Assembly (NCBI RefSeq): GCF_013432195.1
Contig: NZ_JACCDB010000010.1
Coordinates: forward strand, 1-64,000
Source: Tepidicella baoligensis
Lineage (GTDB): Bacteria; Pseudomonadota; Gammaproteobacteria; Burkholderiales; Burkholderiaceae_C
Direction of reading: 5' to 3'
DNA length: 64,000 nucleotides
The position numbers and the translations under genes are program-made. The notes below the pieces were generated by a model. That model was given only the letters and a program-made list of their open reading frames with translations. It was not told the DNA's origin and ran no database searches. This document shows, one piece after another, positions 29,024 to 38,832 of this stretch. The first letter of the stretch is position 1; each line of letters starts with the position of its first letter.

Positions 29024-30367
29024 ATGAAATACGCCTCTCTGCATGATTTCCTGGCACACGTTTCCCTCCGCAACCCCGGTCAACCCGAGTTTCTACAAGC
29101 CGTCACCGAGGTCATGGAAAGCCTCTGGCCCTTCATCGAACAGCATCCCCGCTACGCCGAGCAGGGCTTGCTCGACCGCCTCGTGGAGCCTGAGCGCGTG
29201 GTCATGTTCCGGGTATCGTGGGTGAACGACCAAGGCGACGTACAGGTCAACCGCGCCTACCGCATCCAGCACAGCTCGGCCATCGGCCCATACAAGGGTG
29301 GCATGCGCTTTCACCCTTCGGTGAACCTGTCCATCCTCAAGTTCTTGGCCTTCGAGCAGACCTTCAAGAACGCGCTCACCACCCTGCCCATGGGCGGCGG
29401 CAAAGGCGGCTCCGACTTCGACCCCAAGGGCAAGAGCCCGGGCGAAGTGATGCGTTTCTGCCAGGCGCTCGTCACCGAGTTGTTCCGGCACCTGGGTTCC
29501 GACACCGACGTTCCGGCGGGCGACATCGGGGTCGGTGGGCGTGAGGTAGGCTATATGGCCGGCATGATGAAGAAGCTCAGCAACCGGGCCGACTGCGTTT
29601 TCACGGGCAAGGGCCTGAGTTTCGGGGGCTCCCTGATCCGCCCCGAGGCCACAGGCTATGGCACCGTGTACTTCGCCCAAGAAATGCTCAAGCGCCAAGG
29701 CATGGGCTTCGACGGTCTGCGCGTGAGCGTGTCGGGTTCGGGCAATGTGGCCCAGTACGCCGTGGAAAAGGCCATGGCCCTGGGGGCCAAGGTGGTTACC
29801 GTGTCCGACTCCAGCGGCACCGTGATCGACGAGGACGGCTTCACCCCGGAAAAGCTGGCCGAGCTGATGGAGGTGAAGAACCATTTGTATGGCCGCGTCA
29901 GCGACTACGCTGCCCGCACCCGGACCCGTTTCGAGCCGGGCATCAAGCCTTGGGCCGTTCCGGTCGATGTGGCCCTGCCCTGCGCCACCCAGAACGAACT
30001 CGACGCTTCCGACGCCCACACGCTGCTGAAGAACGGCGTGAAATGCGTGGCCGAGGGCGCCAACATGCCCACCACCATGGAAGCCGTGAAACTGTTTGAA
30101 GACCACGGTGTGCTTTACGCCCCGGGCAAGGCCAGCAACGCCGGCGGCGTGGCCACCTCCGGGCTGGAAATGAGCCAAAACGCCATGCGCATGAACTGGC
30201 CCCGTGAGGAAGTGGATGCGCGCCTGCACGGCATCATGGTCGGCATCCACGAAGCCTGCGTGCACCACGGCCAGCGCCCCGACGGCACTTTGAGCTACGT
30301 GGATGGCGCCAACATCGCCGGCTTCGTGAAAGTGGCCGACGCCATGCTGGCCCAGGGTGTGATCTGA
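29024..30367 (+). CDS. gdhA: NADP-specific glutamate dehydrogenase
   Basis: 447 aa, the same length as the E. coli enzyme. It interconverts 2-oxoglutarate plus ammonia and glutamate. The catalytic segment is PMGGGKGGSDFDPKG (122-136) with Lys127; the substrate region is YKGGMRFHPSVNLSILKFLAFEQ. The Rossmann domain has VSGSGNVAQYA. The family and length indicate the NADP-type biosynthetic hexameric enzyme. It stands between mutL and miaA, which are neighbours in many proteobacteria. Confidence 0.96.
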   Translation: MKYASLHDFLAHVSLRNPGQPEFLQAVTEVMESLWPFIEQHPRYAEQGLLDRLVEPERVVMFRVSWVNDQGDVQVNRAYRIQHSSAIGPYKGGMRFHPSVNLSILKFLAFEQTFKNALTTLPMGGGKGGSDFDPKGKSPGEVMRFCQALVTELFRHLGSDTDVPAGDIGVGGREVGYMAGMMKKLSNRADCVFTGKGLSFGGSLIRPEATGYGTVYFAQEMLKRQGMGFDGLRVSVSGSGNVAQYAVEKAMALGAKVVTVSDSSGTVIDEDGFTPEKLAELMEVKNHLYGRVSDYAARTRTRFEPGIKPWAVPVDVALPCATQNELDASDAHTLLKNGVKCVAEGANMPTTMEAVKLFEDHGVLYAPGKASNAGGVATSGLEMSQNAMRMNWPREEVDARLHGIMVGIHEACVHHGQRPDGTLSYVDGANIAGFVKVADAMLAQGVI

Positions 30368-30422
30368 ACGCCGGGAGCTTACTGATGGATGCGGCCGTGT
30401 CCGTTCTGTTACGCTCGCGGCA

Positions 30423-31682
30423 ATGACTTCTGCCATTCGCCCATCCATGTCCTCCGGCTTGGTGGTGCTGGTGCTGTCGCTGCTGCTTGGCGTCCAGCCC
30501 ATCGCCACCGATTTATACCTCCCGGCATTGCCCGCCATGACCCAAGGCTTCGGTGCCTCCATGCACCAAGCCCAGTTGACCCTCACGGCACTGTTGCTCG
30601 CGTTCGGGCTGTCTCAGCTCGTCTGGGGCCCCTTGTCAGACCGTCTGGGCCGCCGGCCGATCTTGCTGTGGGGCATGGGCGCATTCGCGCTGGCCTCTGC
30701 CGGAAGTGTCTTTGCTTCCAGTATGGAGCAATTGGTGCTGTGGCGCACCGTGCAAGGTGCGGCGATGGGGGCTGCAGTGATGTGCGCGCGAGCCATCGTA
30801 CGGGACTTGTACGGCCCTGCCGAAGGCGCCCGCATGATGTCCAAAGGGTTGAGCGGGCTGGGGGTATTCGCCTGTATCAGCGCACCGCTGGGTGGATTCC
30901 TGTCGGACTGGTTCGGCTGGCGGGCCGCCTTGGGCGCCCTCGCGGTTTTTGGTGCTGGCACCCTGGCACTGCTGGTCTGGCGCTTCGAGGAAACACTGCC
31001 TCCCGAGCGGCGACAGGTCTTGAGCTGGTCGGAAAAGATGCGCGTCTGGTCAAACATCCTGCGCCACCCCACGTTCTGGACCTACGCTTTGCTGGCCACG
31101 GCCTCGTATGGCGGCCTGTTCACGTTCCTGGCCACCTCTTCTTTCGTGTTCATCAACGCCCTGGGCCTAAGCAAGACCCACTACGGCCTGCTCATGTTCT
31201 CGATGTCCTTCGTGTATATCGTGGGCACGGTCGTTTGCCGCCGGCTCATCCCCCGCCTCGGTGTGCGCCGCACGGTGGCCCTGGCCGCCGCCTTCACCCT
31301 GTCGGGCGGCACATTGATGGGGCTGTTCGGCTGGCTGGGCTGGCACAACACCTGGGCCATCATGTTGCCCTACTACCTGTTCATCCTGGCGCACGGGGTG
31401 CACCAGCCCTGCGGCCAGAGCGGGGCCGTGTCGCCCTTCCCGCAAGCGGCTGGTACCGCATCGGCACTCAGCGGTTTTCTGATGATGGTGGCGGCCTTTG
31501 CCATGGGGCAATGGCTGGGCGGTCGCATGCCGGTGGGCACCGACAACGCCACCGTGCTGCCGCTCACCAACGGCCTGTGGTTTTGGAGCCTGGTCATCGC
31601 CACCATCGCCTGGACGCTCGTCCAACGCTACGGTGAAACCCGGCAACCGCCCCAGCGCACCCACACCCCCGCCACCTCATGA
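30423..31682 (+). CDS. Bcr/CflA family multidrug efflux MFS transporter
   Basis: 419 aa inner-membrane carrier with 12 hydrophobic segments. The N-terminal [13 protein letters not shown] is characteristic of the Bcr/CflA branch, MFS motif A is [16 protein letters not shown], and motif C-like [21 protein letters not shown] follows. The third-last segment [18 protein letters not shown] is also family-like. Relatives export bicyclomycin, chloramphenicol, sulfonamides or cysteine; the substrate here is unknown. It overlaps miaA by 4 bp and so shares its transcript. Confidence 0.9.
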   Translation: MTSAIRPSMSSGLVVLVLSLLLGVQPIATDLYLPALPAMTQGFGASMHQAQLTLTALLLAFGLSQLVWGPLSDRLGRRPILLWGMGAFALASAGSVFASSMEQLVLWRTVQGAAMGAAVMCARAIVRDLYGPAEGARMMSKGLSGLGVFACISAPLGGFLSDWFGWRAALGALAVFGAGTLALLVWRFEETLPPERRQVLSWSEKMRVWSNILRHPTFWTYALLATASYGGLFTFLATSSFVFINALGLSKTHYGLLMFSMSFVYIVGTVVCRRLIPRLGVRRTVALAAAFTLSGGTLMGLFGWLGWHNTWAIMLPYYLFILAHGVHQPCGQSGAVSPFPQAAGTASALSGFLMMVAAFAMGQWLGGRMPVGTDNATVLPLTNGLWFWSLVIATIAWTLVQRYGETRQPPQRTHTPATS

Positions 31683-32716
31683 CCGCGCCATGCTGGCTGG
31701 CCATCGCCGGGCCAACCGCCTCCGGCAAGACGGCACTGGCACTGGAGATCGCCCAACGCTGGCCGGTGGAGATCATCAGCGTCGATTCGGCCCTGGTGTA
31801 TCGGGGCATGGACATTGGCACCGCCAAGCCATCGGCGGCAGAGCTGGCCCGGGTTCCGCATCACCTGATCGACATCCGGGATCCGGCCGAACCCTACAGC
31901 GCCGCCGAGTTCGTGCGCGATGCGACGCGCCTGGTCCACGCCATCCGTGCCCGGCAAAGGCTACCCCTGCTGGTGGGGGGCACCATGCTGTACTTCAAGG
32001 CCCTGTTCGAAGGGCTGGACGACATGCCCCCAGCCCAGCCAGCCCTGAGGCTCGCCATCGCGCAACGAGCCCTCGCCAGGGGGTGGCCCGCGCTGCATGC
32101 CGAACTCGCGCACGTGGACCCGCAGACTGCCGCGCGGCTCGCCCCCAACGATGCCCAACGCATTGCTCGCGCCCTGGAGGTGTATGAAGCAACCGGACGG
32201 CCGATTTCAGCCTTTCAGCGGCGGGCGGCCAGAAGCGACATGGCCGGAGCACCGCTCATTGACGGTCTCGCCGGGGCCTTCTGGACCCTCGAGCCGACGC
32301 AGCGCCTTTGGCTGCACCAGCGCATCGAGCAACGCTTCGACGCCATGCTGGCCGCCGGATTTCTGGATGAGGTCAAGCGTCTGCGCCAGCGCGGGGATCT
32401 GACACCCGACCTGCCCTCCATCCGCTGTGTGGGTTATCGGCAGGCCTGGGAAGCGCTGGACGGCGTGCCCTCGGGCGATCCATCCGATCTCACGGTGGAC
32501 CGTCGAGCCACTTTGCGCCAGCGCGGCATCTTCGCCACCCGGCAGCTCGCCAAACGCCAACTCACCTGGCTGCGCGGCATGGCTGGGCGCCGTGTCTGGG
32601 CCTGCGACGATCCGTCTGTCTCGCTCCACCTGATCCAAGGGGTGCATGACACATTCGGGGCCTGCTTCACGCAAAATCCGTCACCACCGTCAGAGGTGAA
32701 AACGACCAACGCTTGA
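31679..32716 (+). CDS. miaA: tRNA dimethylallyltransferase
   Basis: 345 aa enzyme that adds a dimethylallyl group to N6 of A37 in UNN-decoding tRNAs. P-loop [12 protein letters not shown] (10-21), [16 protein letters not shown] (the general-base Asp), [18 protein letters not shown], and [12 protein letters not shown] are all present; [14 protein letters not shown] is in the C-terminal part. A C-terminal tail of about 25 residues follows the usual end. The start is coupled to the transporter stop. It converges on the nitronate monooxygenase gene with a 13-base gap. Confidence 0.96.
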   Translation: MTAPCWLAIAGPTASGKTALALEIAQRWPVEIISVDSALVYRGMDIGTAKPSAAELARVPHHLIDIRDPAEPYSAAEFVRDATRLVHAIRARQRLPLLVGGTMLYFKALFEGLDDMPPAQPALRLAIAQRALARGWPALHAELAHVDPQTAARLAPNDAQRIARALEVYEATGRPISAFQRRAARSDMAGAPLIDGLAGAFWTLEPTQRLWLHQRIEQRFDAMLAAGFLDEVKRLRQRGDLTPDLPSIRCVGYRQAWEALDGVPSGDPSDLTVDRRATLRQRGIFATRQLAKRQLTWLRGMAGRRVWACDDPSVSLHLIQGVHDTFGACFTQNPSPPSEVKTTNA

Positions 32717-32729
32717 ACCCCTGCGGCGC

Positions 32730-33683
32730 TCAGAGTCCGAGCCGGGCCCGGGCCTGCGCATACTCACGCTTGAGCCGTTCGATGCGCTGGGCTGCCGGCA
32801 CCACCGCATCGACCACGCCAATCCCCTGACCACTGCCCCAGATGTCCTTCCAGGCCTTGGTGCTGCCACTGCCGAAACTCATCTTGCTCGGATCGCTCTC
32901 GGGGAGGTTGTCAGGATCGAGGCCGGCCGCGCGGATGGACGCCTTGAGATAATTGCCATGCACACCCGTGAACAGGTTGCTGTAGACGATGTCGTCCGAG
33001 GTGCCTTCGACGATCGCCTGCTTGTAGGCATCGGCGGCGCGCGCCTCTTCGGTGGCAATGAAAGCCGAGCCGATGTAGGCGAAATCTGCCCCCATGGCCT
33101 GGGCCGCCAGCACCGCCCCCCCCGTGGCGATCGCCCCCGCCAGGGCCAACGGGCCGTCGAACCACTGGCGGATCTCCTGCACCAACGCAAACGGGCTCTT
33201 GGTGCCGGCATGGCCACCGGCTCCGGCCGCCACGGCGATCAGGCCATCGGCGCCCTTGTCGATCGCCTTGTGCGCAAAGGTGTTGTTGATGATGTCGTGC
33301 AGCACCACCCCACCCCAGCCATGCACGGCCTGGTTGACGTCCTCGCGCGCCCCCAGGCTGGTGATGACGATGGGCACCTTGTACTTGGCGCACAGCGCCA
33401 TGTCATGCTCCAGCCGGTCGTTGCTCTTGTGCACGATCTGGTTGATGGCAAACGGTGCGGCCGGCTGCTCGGGATGATCGCGGTCGTGCGCGGCCAGCGC
33501 CTCGGTGATCTCGGCCAACCACTCATCGAGCTGGCTGGCCGGGCGGGCGTTGAGCGCCGGCATGGAACCCACGATACCGGCTTTGCACTGAGCAATGACG
33601 AGCTTGGGGTTGCTGATGATGAAGAGCGGCGATCCGATGACCGGAAAAGCCACGCGCTTCAGGACGGGGGGCAGTGTGGACAT
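32730..33683 (-). CDS. Nitronate monooxygenase family protein
   Basis: 317 aa FMN-dependent TIM-barrel enzyme. PVIGSPLFIISNPKLVIAQCKAGIVGSMPALNARP near the N-terminus, AVAAGAGGHAGTKSPFALVQEI with the conserved His, and GAIATGGAVLAAQAMGADFAYIGSAFIATEEA (phosphate-binding) mark the family. These enzymes oxidise alkyl nitronates such as propionate-3-nitronate, or act as related flavin reductases. The gene follows the acyl-CoA dehydrogenase and is probably the last of the etfB-etfA operon. ATG 33683 is chosen because longer readings have no family similarity. Confidence 0.88.
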   Translation of the reverse strand: MSTLPPVLKRVAFPVIGSPLFIISNPKLVIAQCKAGIVGSMPALNARPASQLDEWLAEITEALAAHDRDHPEQPAAPFAINQIVHKSNDRLEHDMALCAKYKVPIVITSLGAREDVNQAVHGWGGVVLHDIINNTFAHKAIDKGADGLIAVAAGAGGHAGTKSPFALVQEIRQWFDGPLALAGAIATGGAVLAAQAMGADFAYIGSAFIATEEARAADAYKQAIVEGTSDDIVYSNLFTGVHGNYLKASIRAAGLDPDNLPESDPSKMSFGSGSTKAWKDIWGSGQGIGVVDAVVPAAQRIERLKREYAQARARLGL

Positions 33684-33726
33684 GAAGTCTCCTGACGAAT
33701 GCACAACGATGCCGAACAGGCAAAAC

Positions 33727-33756
33727 AGCACCCTCTCGATGACATGACAGGGTGCT
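33727..33756. other. Hairpin between acyl-CoA dehydrogenase and nitronate monooxygenase genes
   Basis: AGCACCCT (33727-33734) and AGGGTGCT (33749-33756) form an eight-pair stem with a 14-base loop, just after the dehydrogenase stop. It lacks a U run. It may stabilise or partly end the upstream transcript. Confidence 0.4.
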
Positions 33757-33774
33757 CAGGGGGGTGAAACCGCG

Positions 33775-35565
33775 TCAGAAAGCTTCCAGGGCCATCTCGG
33801 TCACACCCGGCGCGCCTTCAACCACAGCGTCACGCAGACCGGGAACGCGGGTGAGGATGTGGTCGGCATAGAAACGCGCCGTCGTGATCTTGGCTTGCAT
33901 GAAGGCCGTGTCGTTGCCCGCCGCCAGTTCGCGCTCGGCCACCAGCAGCGCACGGGCCATCTGCCAGCCCGCCATCAGGTTGCCGGCCAGCATCAGGTAA
34001 TTCACGCTGCCGGCATAAATGGCGTTGGGGTCGGCCTTGGCCTGCCCGGCGATGAACTCGACCACATCCAGGAACGCTTCGCGGGCTGCCTGGAGGCGCT
34101 TGAACATGGCCCGGGCGTGGACGTTGCCGCTGGCCTGCAATTCGGCCTCGGTGGCCTCGATCTGCTTGGCCAGCGCCTTGGCCCCCTGACCACCGTCACG
34201 GGCCGTTTTCCGGCCCACCAGATCATTGGCCTGGATGGCGGTGGTGCCCTCGTAGATGGTGAGGATCTTCGCGTCGCGGTAGTACTGTGCCGCCCCGGTT
34301 TCTTCGATGAAGCCCATGCCCCCATGCACCTGCACACCCAGGCTGGTGACTTCCAGACTCATTTCGGTGCTGTAGCCCTTGACCAACGGCACCATGAACT
34401 CGTAGAAAGCCTGGTTTTGCTTGCGGGTATCGGCATCCGGGTGGTGGTGCGCGGCATCATAGGCGGCCGCGGCCACGCTGGCCATGGCACGGCAGCCCTC
34501 GGTCAACGCCCGCATGGTCATGAGCATACGCTTGACGTCCGGGTGATGGATGATGGGTACGGCGGTATTGCGCGAGCCGTCCACAGGGCGGCTTTGCACG
34601 CGGTCACGCGCGTATTGCACGGCTTTCTGGTAAGCACGCTCGGCCACCGAAATGCCCTGCACGCCCACGGCGTAGCGAGCGGCGTTCATCATGATGAACA
34701 TGTATTCCAGGCCCCGGTTTTCTTCGCCCACCAGGTAGCCGATGGCACCCCCATGGTCGCCGTATTGCAGCACCGCCGTGGGACTGGCCTTGATGCCCAT
34801 CTTGTGCTCGATGCTCACGCAATGCACATCGTTGCGGGCACCCAGTGAGCCGTCGGGATTCACCAGGAATTTCGGCACAATGAAAAGACTGATGCCCTTG
34901 ACCCCTTCCGGCGCCCCGGTGACCCGTGCCAGCACCAGATGCACGATGTTGTCGGCCATGTCGTGCTCGCCGTAGGTGATGAAAATCTTGGTGCCAAAGA
35001 TCTTGTATGTACCGTCGGGCTGGGGCTCGGCGCGCGAGCGCACCAACGACAAGTCGGAACCGGCCTGCGGCTCGGTCAGGTTCATGGTGCCGGTCCACTC
35101 GCCTGAAATCATCTTGGGCAGATAGATGGCCTTCTGCTCATCGGACCCAGCCGTCAGCAATGCCTCGATGGCTCCATCGGTGAGCAGCGGGCACAGGGCA
35201 AAGCTCAGGTTGGCGCTGTTGAGGATTTCGCCACAGGCAGCGCCGATCGTCTTGGGCAGGCCCTGTCCGCCAAATTCAACGGGATGCTGCAAACCCTGCC
35301 AGCCACCTTCGGCGTATTGCTTGAATGCCTGTTTGAAACCCGGGGTGGTGGTGACTTTCCCGTCGTGGAAGGACGACGGGTACTTGTCTCCTTCCCAATT
35401 CAGGGGTGCGATCACGTCCTCGTTCAGTTTGGCACACTCTTCGAGCACCGCCTGCGCGGTTTCCAGGCCGGCATCCTCGAAGCCGGGCATTTGCGCCACC
35501 TGTTCCAGATCGGCGAGGTGCCGCATGTTGAACAGCATGTCCTTGACGGGGGCTTTGTACGTCAT
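33775..35565 (-). CDS. Acyl-CoA dehydrogenase, long form (DmdC/FadE-like)
   Basis: 596 aa flavoenzyme that makes the trans-2-enoyl-CoA and passes electrons to ETF, encoded just upstream. The signatures are MNLTEPQAGSDLSLVRS, IFGTKIFITYGEHDMADN, VSIEHKMGIKASPTAVLQYGD, QVHGGMGFIEETGAAQYYRDAKI, and TIYEGTTAIQANDLVGRK with the catalytic-type Glu. The extra C-terminal domain and the N-terminal MTYKAPVKDMLFNMRHLADLE fit the roughly 600-residue subfamily that includes 3-methylmercaptopropionyl-CoA dehydrogenase. Chain-length preference cannot be read. It lies 67 bases after etfA. Confidence 0.93.
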   Translation of the reverse strand: MTYKAPVKDMLFNMRHLADLEQVAQMPGFEDAGLETAQAVLEECAKLNEDVIAPLNWEGDKYPSSFHDGKVTTTPGFKQAFKQYAEGGWQGLQHPVEFGGQGLPKTIGAACGEILNSANLSFALCPLLTDGAIEALLTAGSDEQKAIYLPKMISGEWTGTMNLTEPQAGSDLSLVRSRAEPQPDGTYKIFGTKIFITYGEHDMADNIVHLVLARVTGAPEGVKGISLFIVPKFLVNPDGSLGARNDVHCVSIEHKMGIKASPTAVLQYGDHGGAIGYLVGEENRGLEYMFIMMNAARYAVGVQGISVAERAYQKAVQYARDRVQSRPVDGSRNTAVPIIHHPDVKRMLMTMRALTEGCRAMASVAAAAYDAAHHHPDADTRKQNQAFYEFMVPLVKGYSTEMSLEVTSLGVQVHGGMGFIEETGAAQYYRDAKILTIYEGTTAIQANDLVGRKTARDGGQGAKALAKQIEATEAELQASGNVHARAMFKRLQAAREAFLDVVEFIAGQAKADPNAIYAGSVNYLMLAGNLMAGWQMARALLVAERELAAGNDTAFMQAKITTARFYADHILTRVPGLRDAVVEGAPGVTEMALEAF

Positions 35566-35593
35566 GTGTCTTGTCTCCGGGTAGGCATACGCA

Positions 35594-35617
35594 AAGGGCA
35601 TCGCGAACGATGCCCTT
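35594..35617. other. Hairpin between etfA and acyl-CoA dehydrogenase genes
   Basis: AAGGGCATCG and CGATGCCCTT form a perfect ten-pair stem with a four-base loop (CGAA; TTCG on the transcribed strand). TTCG is a very stable tetraloop. Only a short TTTG follows on the minus strand, so it may attenuate or process the operon mRNA rather than end it. Confidence 0.5.
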
Positions 35618-35632
35618 GCTGGGGGTTGAGGA

Positions 35633-36562
35633 TCAGAGGGCCTTGACCAATTCGGGCACGGCCTGGAACAGGTCGGCCTCCAGGCCATAGTCGGCCACGC
35701 TGAAGATCGGGGCTTCAGGGTCTTTGTTGATCGCCACGATCACCTTCGAATCCTTCATGCCCGCCAGGTGCTGGATCGCCCCGCTGATGCCGCAAGCGAT
35801 GTAGAGCTGCGGCGCCACGATTTTCCCCGTCTGGCCCACCTGCAGGTCGTTCGGGGCGTAGCCCGCGTCCACGGCCGCACGGCTGGCACCGATGGCCGCG
35901 CCCAGCTTGTCGGCGAGCGGGGTGATGACTTCGTCGAACTTCTCGGCGCTGCCCAGCGCGCGGCCACCGGAGACGATGATCTTGGCCGCCGTCAGCTCAG
36001 GGCGGTCGCTCTTGGCCAATTCACTGCCCACATAGGCGCTCTTGCCGCTGTCGGCCACGGCTGCCACGGTTTCCACGGTCGCGTTGCCGCCCAAGGCGGC
36101 GGCCTCGAACGCGGTGGTGCGTACGGTGATGACCTTCACCGGATCGGCGCTTTGCACAGTGGCCATGGCGTTGCCGGCGTAGATGGGACGCTCGAAGGTG
36201 TCGGCGCTGATGACCTGGGTGATGTCGCTGATCTGAGCCACGTCCAGCTTGGCAGCGACGCGGGGAGCCACGTTCTTGCCGCTGGCGGTGGCGGGAAACA
36301 GGATGTGGGTGTAGTGGGCAGCGATGGCCAGGACCTGAGCAGCCACGTTCTCGGCGAGGCCGTGGGCGAGCGACTCGCCATCGGCATGGATCACCTTGGT
36401 CACACCGGCGATTTGGGCGGCGGCTTGCGCGGCCCCAGCGGCGTTATGACCGGCCACCAGAATGTGGACTTCGCCCCCGCAGGCTGCAGCGGCGGTGACG
36501 GTATTGAGCGTGGCGCCTTTGATCGAGGCGTTGTCGTGTTCGGCAATGACGAGTGCAGTCAT
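35633..36562 (-). CDS. etfA: Electron transfer flavoprotein subunit alpha
   Basis: 309 aa FAD-binding subunit that carries electrons from acyl-CoA dehydrogenases to ETF-quinone oxidoreductase. The C-terminal FAD domain is intact: [55 protein letters not shown], and [22 protein letters not shown]. It follows etfB by 14 bases and precedes an acyl-CoA dehydrogenase, its likely electron donor. Confidence 0.97.
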   Translation of the reverse strand: MTALVIAEHDNASIKGATLNTVTAAAACGGEVHILVAGHNAAGAAQAAAQIAGVTKVIHADGESLAHGLAENVAAQVLAIAAHYTHILFPATASGKNVAPRVAAKLDVAQISDITQVISADTFERPIYAGNAMATVQSADPVKVITVRTTAFEAAALGGNATVETVAAVADSGKSAYVGSELAKSDRPELTAAKIIVSGGRALGSAEKFDEVITPLADKLGAAIGASRAAVDAGYAPNDLQVGQTGKIVAPQLYIACGISGAIQHLAGMKDSKVIVAINKDPEAPIFSVADYGLEADLFQAVPELVKAL

Positions 36563-36576
36563 GATTCGTGTTCTCC

Positions 36577-37326
36577 TCAGATCACCTTGGCTTCGTTTTT
36601 CAGTTTGTCCACGAGCGTGGCCACGTCAGGCACCTTGATGCCGGCCTTGCGTCCGGGAGGCTCTGCCACCTTGAGGGTCTTCAGGCGCGGGGTCACGTCC
36701 ACACCCAGGTCTTCGGGCTTGACGGTCTCCAGCGGCTTCTTCTTGGCCTTCATGATGTTGGGCAGCGTCACGTAGCGCGGCTCGTTGAGGCGCAGGTCGG
36801 TGGTGACGACGGCGGGCAGACTCACGGAGAGGGTTTCCAGGCCGCCGTCGATCTCGCGGGTGACCAAGGCCTTGCCATCGGCCACTTCTATCTTCGAGGC
36901 GAAGGTGGCTTGCGGCAGGTCGGTGAGCGCGGCGAGCATCTGGCCGGTCTGGTTGGCGTCATCGTCGATGGCCTGCTTGCCCAGAATCACGAGGCCGGGC
37001 TGCTCCTTGGCCACGAGCGCGGCCAGCAGCTTGGCCACGGCCAGGGGCTGCAGCTCCACATCGGTTTGCACCAGAATGGCGCGGTCGGCACCGATGGCCA
37101 TGGCGGTGCGCAGGGTTTCCTGGCACTGTGCCACCCCGCAGGAGACGGCGACGACCTCGGTGGCCACGCCCTTTTCCTTCAGGCGCACGGCTTCTTCCAC
37201 CGCAATCTCGTCAAACGGGTTCATGCTCATCTTGACGTTGGCGATGTCCACGCCGGACCCATCGGCCTTGACGCGAACCTTCACGTTGTAGTCCACCACG
37301 CGTTTGACGGGGACCAGAATCTTCAT
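36577..37326 (-). CDS. etfB: Electron transfer flavoprotein subunit beta
   Basis: 249 aa AMP-binding partner of Etf[20 protein letters not shown] is the usual N-terminus; [19 protein letters not shown], the signature [17 protein letters not shown], and [23 protein letters not shown] follow. AGGAGC precedes the start. First gene of etfB-etfA-acyl-CoA dehydrogenase-nitronate monooxygenase, driven by the strong promoter at 37432-37460 and two palindromes in its leader. Confidence 0.97.
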   Translation of the reverse strand: MKILVPVKRVVDYNVKVRVKADGSGVDIANVKMSMNPFDEIAVEEAVRLKEKGVATEVVAVSCGVAQCQETLRTAMAIGADRAILVQTDVELQPLAVAKLLAALVAKEQPGLVILGKQAIDDDANQTGQMLAALTDLPQATFASKIEVADGKALVTREIDGGLETLSVSLPAVVTTDLRLNEPRYVTLPNIMKAKKKPLETVKPEDLGVDVTPRLKTLKVAEPPGRKAGIKVPDVATLVDKLKNEAKVI

Positions 37327-37366
37327 GCCTTGCTCCTGTTGAGGTGGTTATCGAATGCGTCTTTGA

Positions 37367-37388
37367 TTGACGTTTACGTAAACGTCAA
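37367..37388. promoter_or_regulatory. Perfect 22-bp palindrome in the etfB leader
   Basis: TTGACGTTTAC is followed directly by its reverse complement, a perfect 22-bp dyad 40 bases before the etfB ATG. It looks like the MerR-family LiuR-type operator reported for branched-chain amino acid and acyl-CoA degradation genes in proteobacteria; that match is from memory. Lying downstream of the predicted start site, it would act as a roadblock repressor site. Confidence 0.75.
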
Positions 37389-37409
37389 GATTGTAAGCAT
37401 CAAAAAAAC

Positions 37410-37421
37410 GAACGACCGTTC
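37410..37421. promoter_or_regulatory. GAACG-AC-CGTTC operator flanked by A and T runs
   Basis: GAACG and CGTTC surround two central bases, with runs of A on one side and T on the other. It sits just downstream of the predicted etfB transcription start (about 37425). The form fits a TetR-family fatty-acid regulator site. A terminator for the upstream MscS gene is an alternative, since the A/T flanks extend the stem. Confidence 0.6.
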
Positions 37422-37431
37422 TTTTTTTTGC

Positions 37432-37460
37432 ATTATAGAGGGCCTCGAAAGCCCATGCAA
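37432..37460 (-). promoter_or_regulatory. sigma-70 promoter of etfBA
   Basis: On the minus strand TTGCAT (37455-37460) and TATAAT (37432-37437) are separated by exactly 17 bases. This is the clearest promoter in the window. It lies just after the MscS stop and reads into etfB. Confidence 0.75.
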
Positions 37461-37467
37461 GAACGGT

Positions 37468-38832
37468 TTAGTTATTTTTAATAACTTTGTGAATGACATC
37501 GGTGGCCGACGGCTCCGTATCGGGCGGGCGCGGGCTGCCGGCTGGCCAATGCAGCACGCGTTGCGGGAACGGGATTTCGACACCATGCTCGCGAAACAGT
37601 GCCAGGATGGATTTATTGATGTCAGAGCGCAAACCCAACTGACCATTTTCCGGGTCGGCAATCCAGTAGCCGAGTGTAAATTCGAGCCCATCGGCTCCGA
37701 AAGCGGACAATGAGGCAGATGGCGCGGGATCGCGCAACACACGGGGGTGACTCAGGGCGGCTTCCATCAGCAGCCGGCTGACCAATTCGACATCGCTGCC
37801 ATACGATACGCTCACCACGCTCGACTGCCACACCTTCGGATCGGCCAACGAGAGGTTTTCCACCCGATTGGTGATCAGCACCTCGTTCGGCACGATGGAC
37901 TCTCGGCCAGTGAGGTTGCGGATGACGGTGAAGCGGGCTTTGATGTCGGTCACCCGGCCTTCGAAGTTGTCGACGCGGATCATGTCGCCGATGCGCATGC
38001 TGCGCTCGGTGAGGATGACGAAGCCGCTGACGTAGTTGGCGGCCAGTTTTTGCAAACCGAAACCTATGCCCACGCCGATGGCCCCGCCCAGGACGGACAG
38101 TGCCGTGAGGTCGATGCCCACCGATGACAGTGCGACCATCAGCCCCACGAACATGAGCAGGGCACGGGTGGCGTTGCTGGCCGCTTTGCGCAACGACAAT
38201 GCCTCCGGTCCGGTGGCCGCTTTCAGCAAGCGAGCCTCGATGGCAGAAGAAATCCACAAGGTGATCACCAGCACAATGGCGGCCGTCAACGCCCCTTCGA
38301 TCAGCGTTCGGAGCGACAGGCTGCTGCCACCCAGTTTCCAGGTGATTTTGTCCAGTTCACTCAGGAGTACCGGCAGCAAGCCGCTGACCCAAAGCACCAT
38401 GCCCAGCCAAGCGACCCAGGAAATGGTGCGCTCGATGGGCCGCAGCCAGGCCGCATCGCGGAAAGCCACCTGCAACACCTTGACACCCACCCGGATCACC
38501 ACCAGAGCCACCAGCACCGGAATCACCAAACGGAACACGGCGAGCGGCTGGAACAGCTGCAGGGTGGAGCGTGTGCCGTAAGCCAGTATCAGCAGCAGGG
38601 CCGGGAACAGCACACCGTCCACCAGGCGGCGGCCGAACCAGATGGAGGACGACTCATCGGGCCGGAAAGTCCGGCGGGCCAGCGCCACGATGCTCCATGC
38701 CAAGACCACACACCCCACCAAGGCACCCAGCTCCACCAGTGCCCCGGGCTGGAGGAAGGCCTGCAACCACAGGGTGAAATCGTTGATCGGCATGGGGGCG
38801 GCGGCCCCGGATCTCGTCGCCACCTCACTCAT
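37468..38832 (-). CDS. MscS family mechanosensitive ion channel
   Basis: 454 aa, larger than E. coli MscS (286 aa), with additional N-terminal membrane segments. The pore helix and beta domain are clear: LSVLGGAIGVGIGFGLQKLAANYVSGFVILTERSMRIGDMI in two blocks, EGRVTDIKARFTVIRNLTG, and VPNEVLITNRVENLS. It should open under membrane tension and release solutes on osmotic downshock. Its ATG overlaps the enoyl-CoA hydratase stop by 4 bp, so it is the last gene of a three-gene operon. Confidence 0.93.
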   Translation of the reverse strand: MSEVATRSGAAAPMPINDFTLWLQAFLQPGALVELGALVGCVVLAWSIVALARRTFRPDESSSIWFGRRLVDGVLFPALLLILAYGTRSTLQLFQPLAVFRLVIPVLVALVVIRVGVKVLQVAFRDAAWLRPIERTISWVAWLGMVLWVSGLLPVLLSELDKITWKLGGSSLSLRTLIEGALTAAIVLVITLWISSAIEARLLKAATGPEALSLRKAASNATRALLMFVGLMVALSSVGIDLTALSVLGGAIGVGIGFGLQKLAANYVSGFVILTERSMRIGDMIRVDNFEGRVTDIKARFTVIRNLTGRESIVPNEVLITNRVENLSLADPKVWQSSVVSVSYGSDVELVSRLLMEAALSHPRVLRDPAPSASLSAFGADGLEFTLGYWIADPENGQLGLRSDINKSILALFREHGVEIPFPQRVLHWPAGSPRPPDTEPSATDVIHKVIKNN

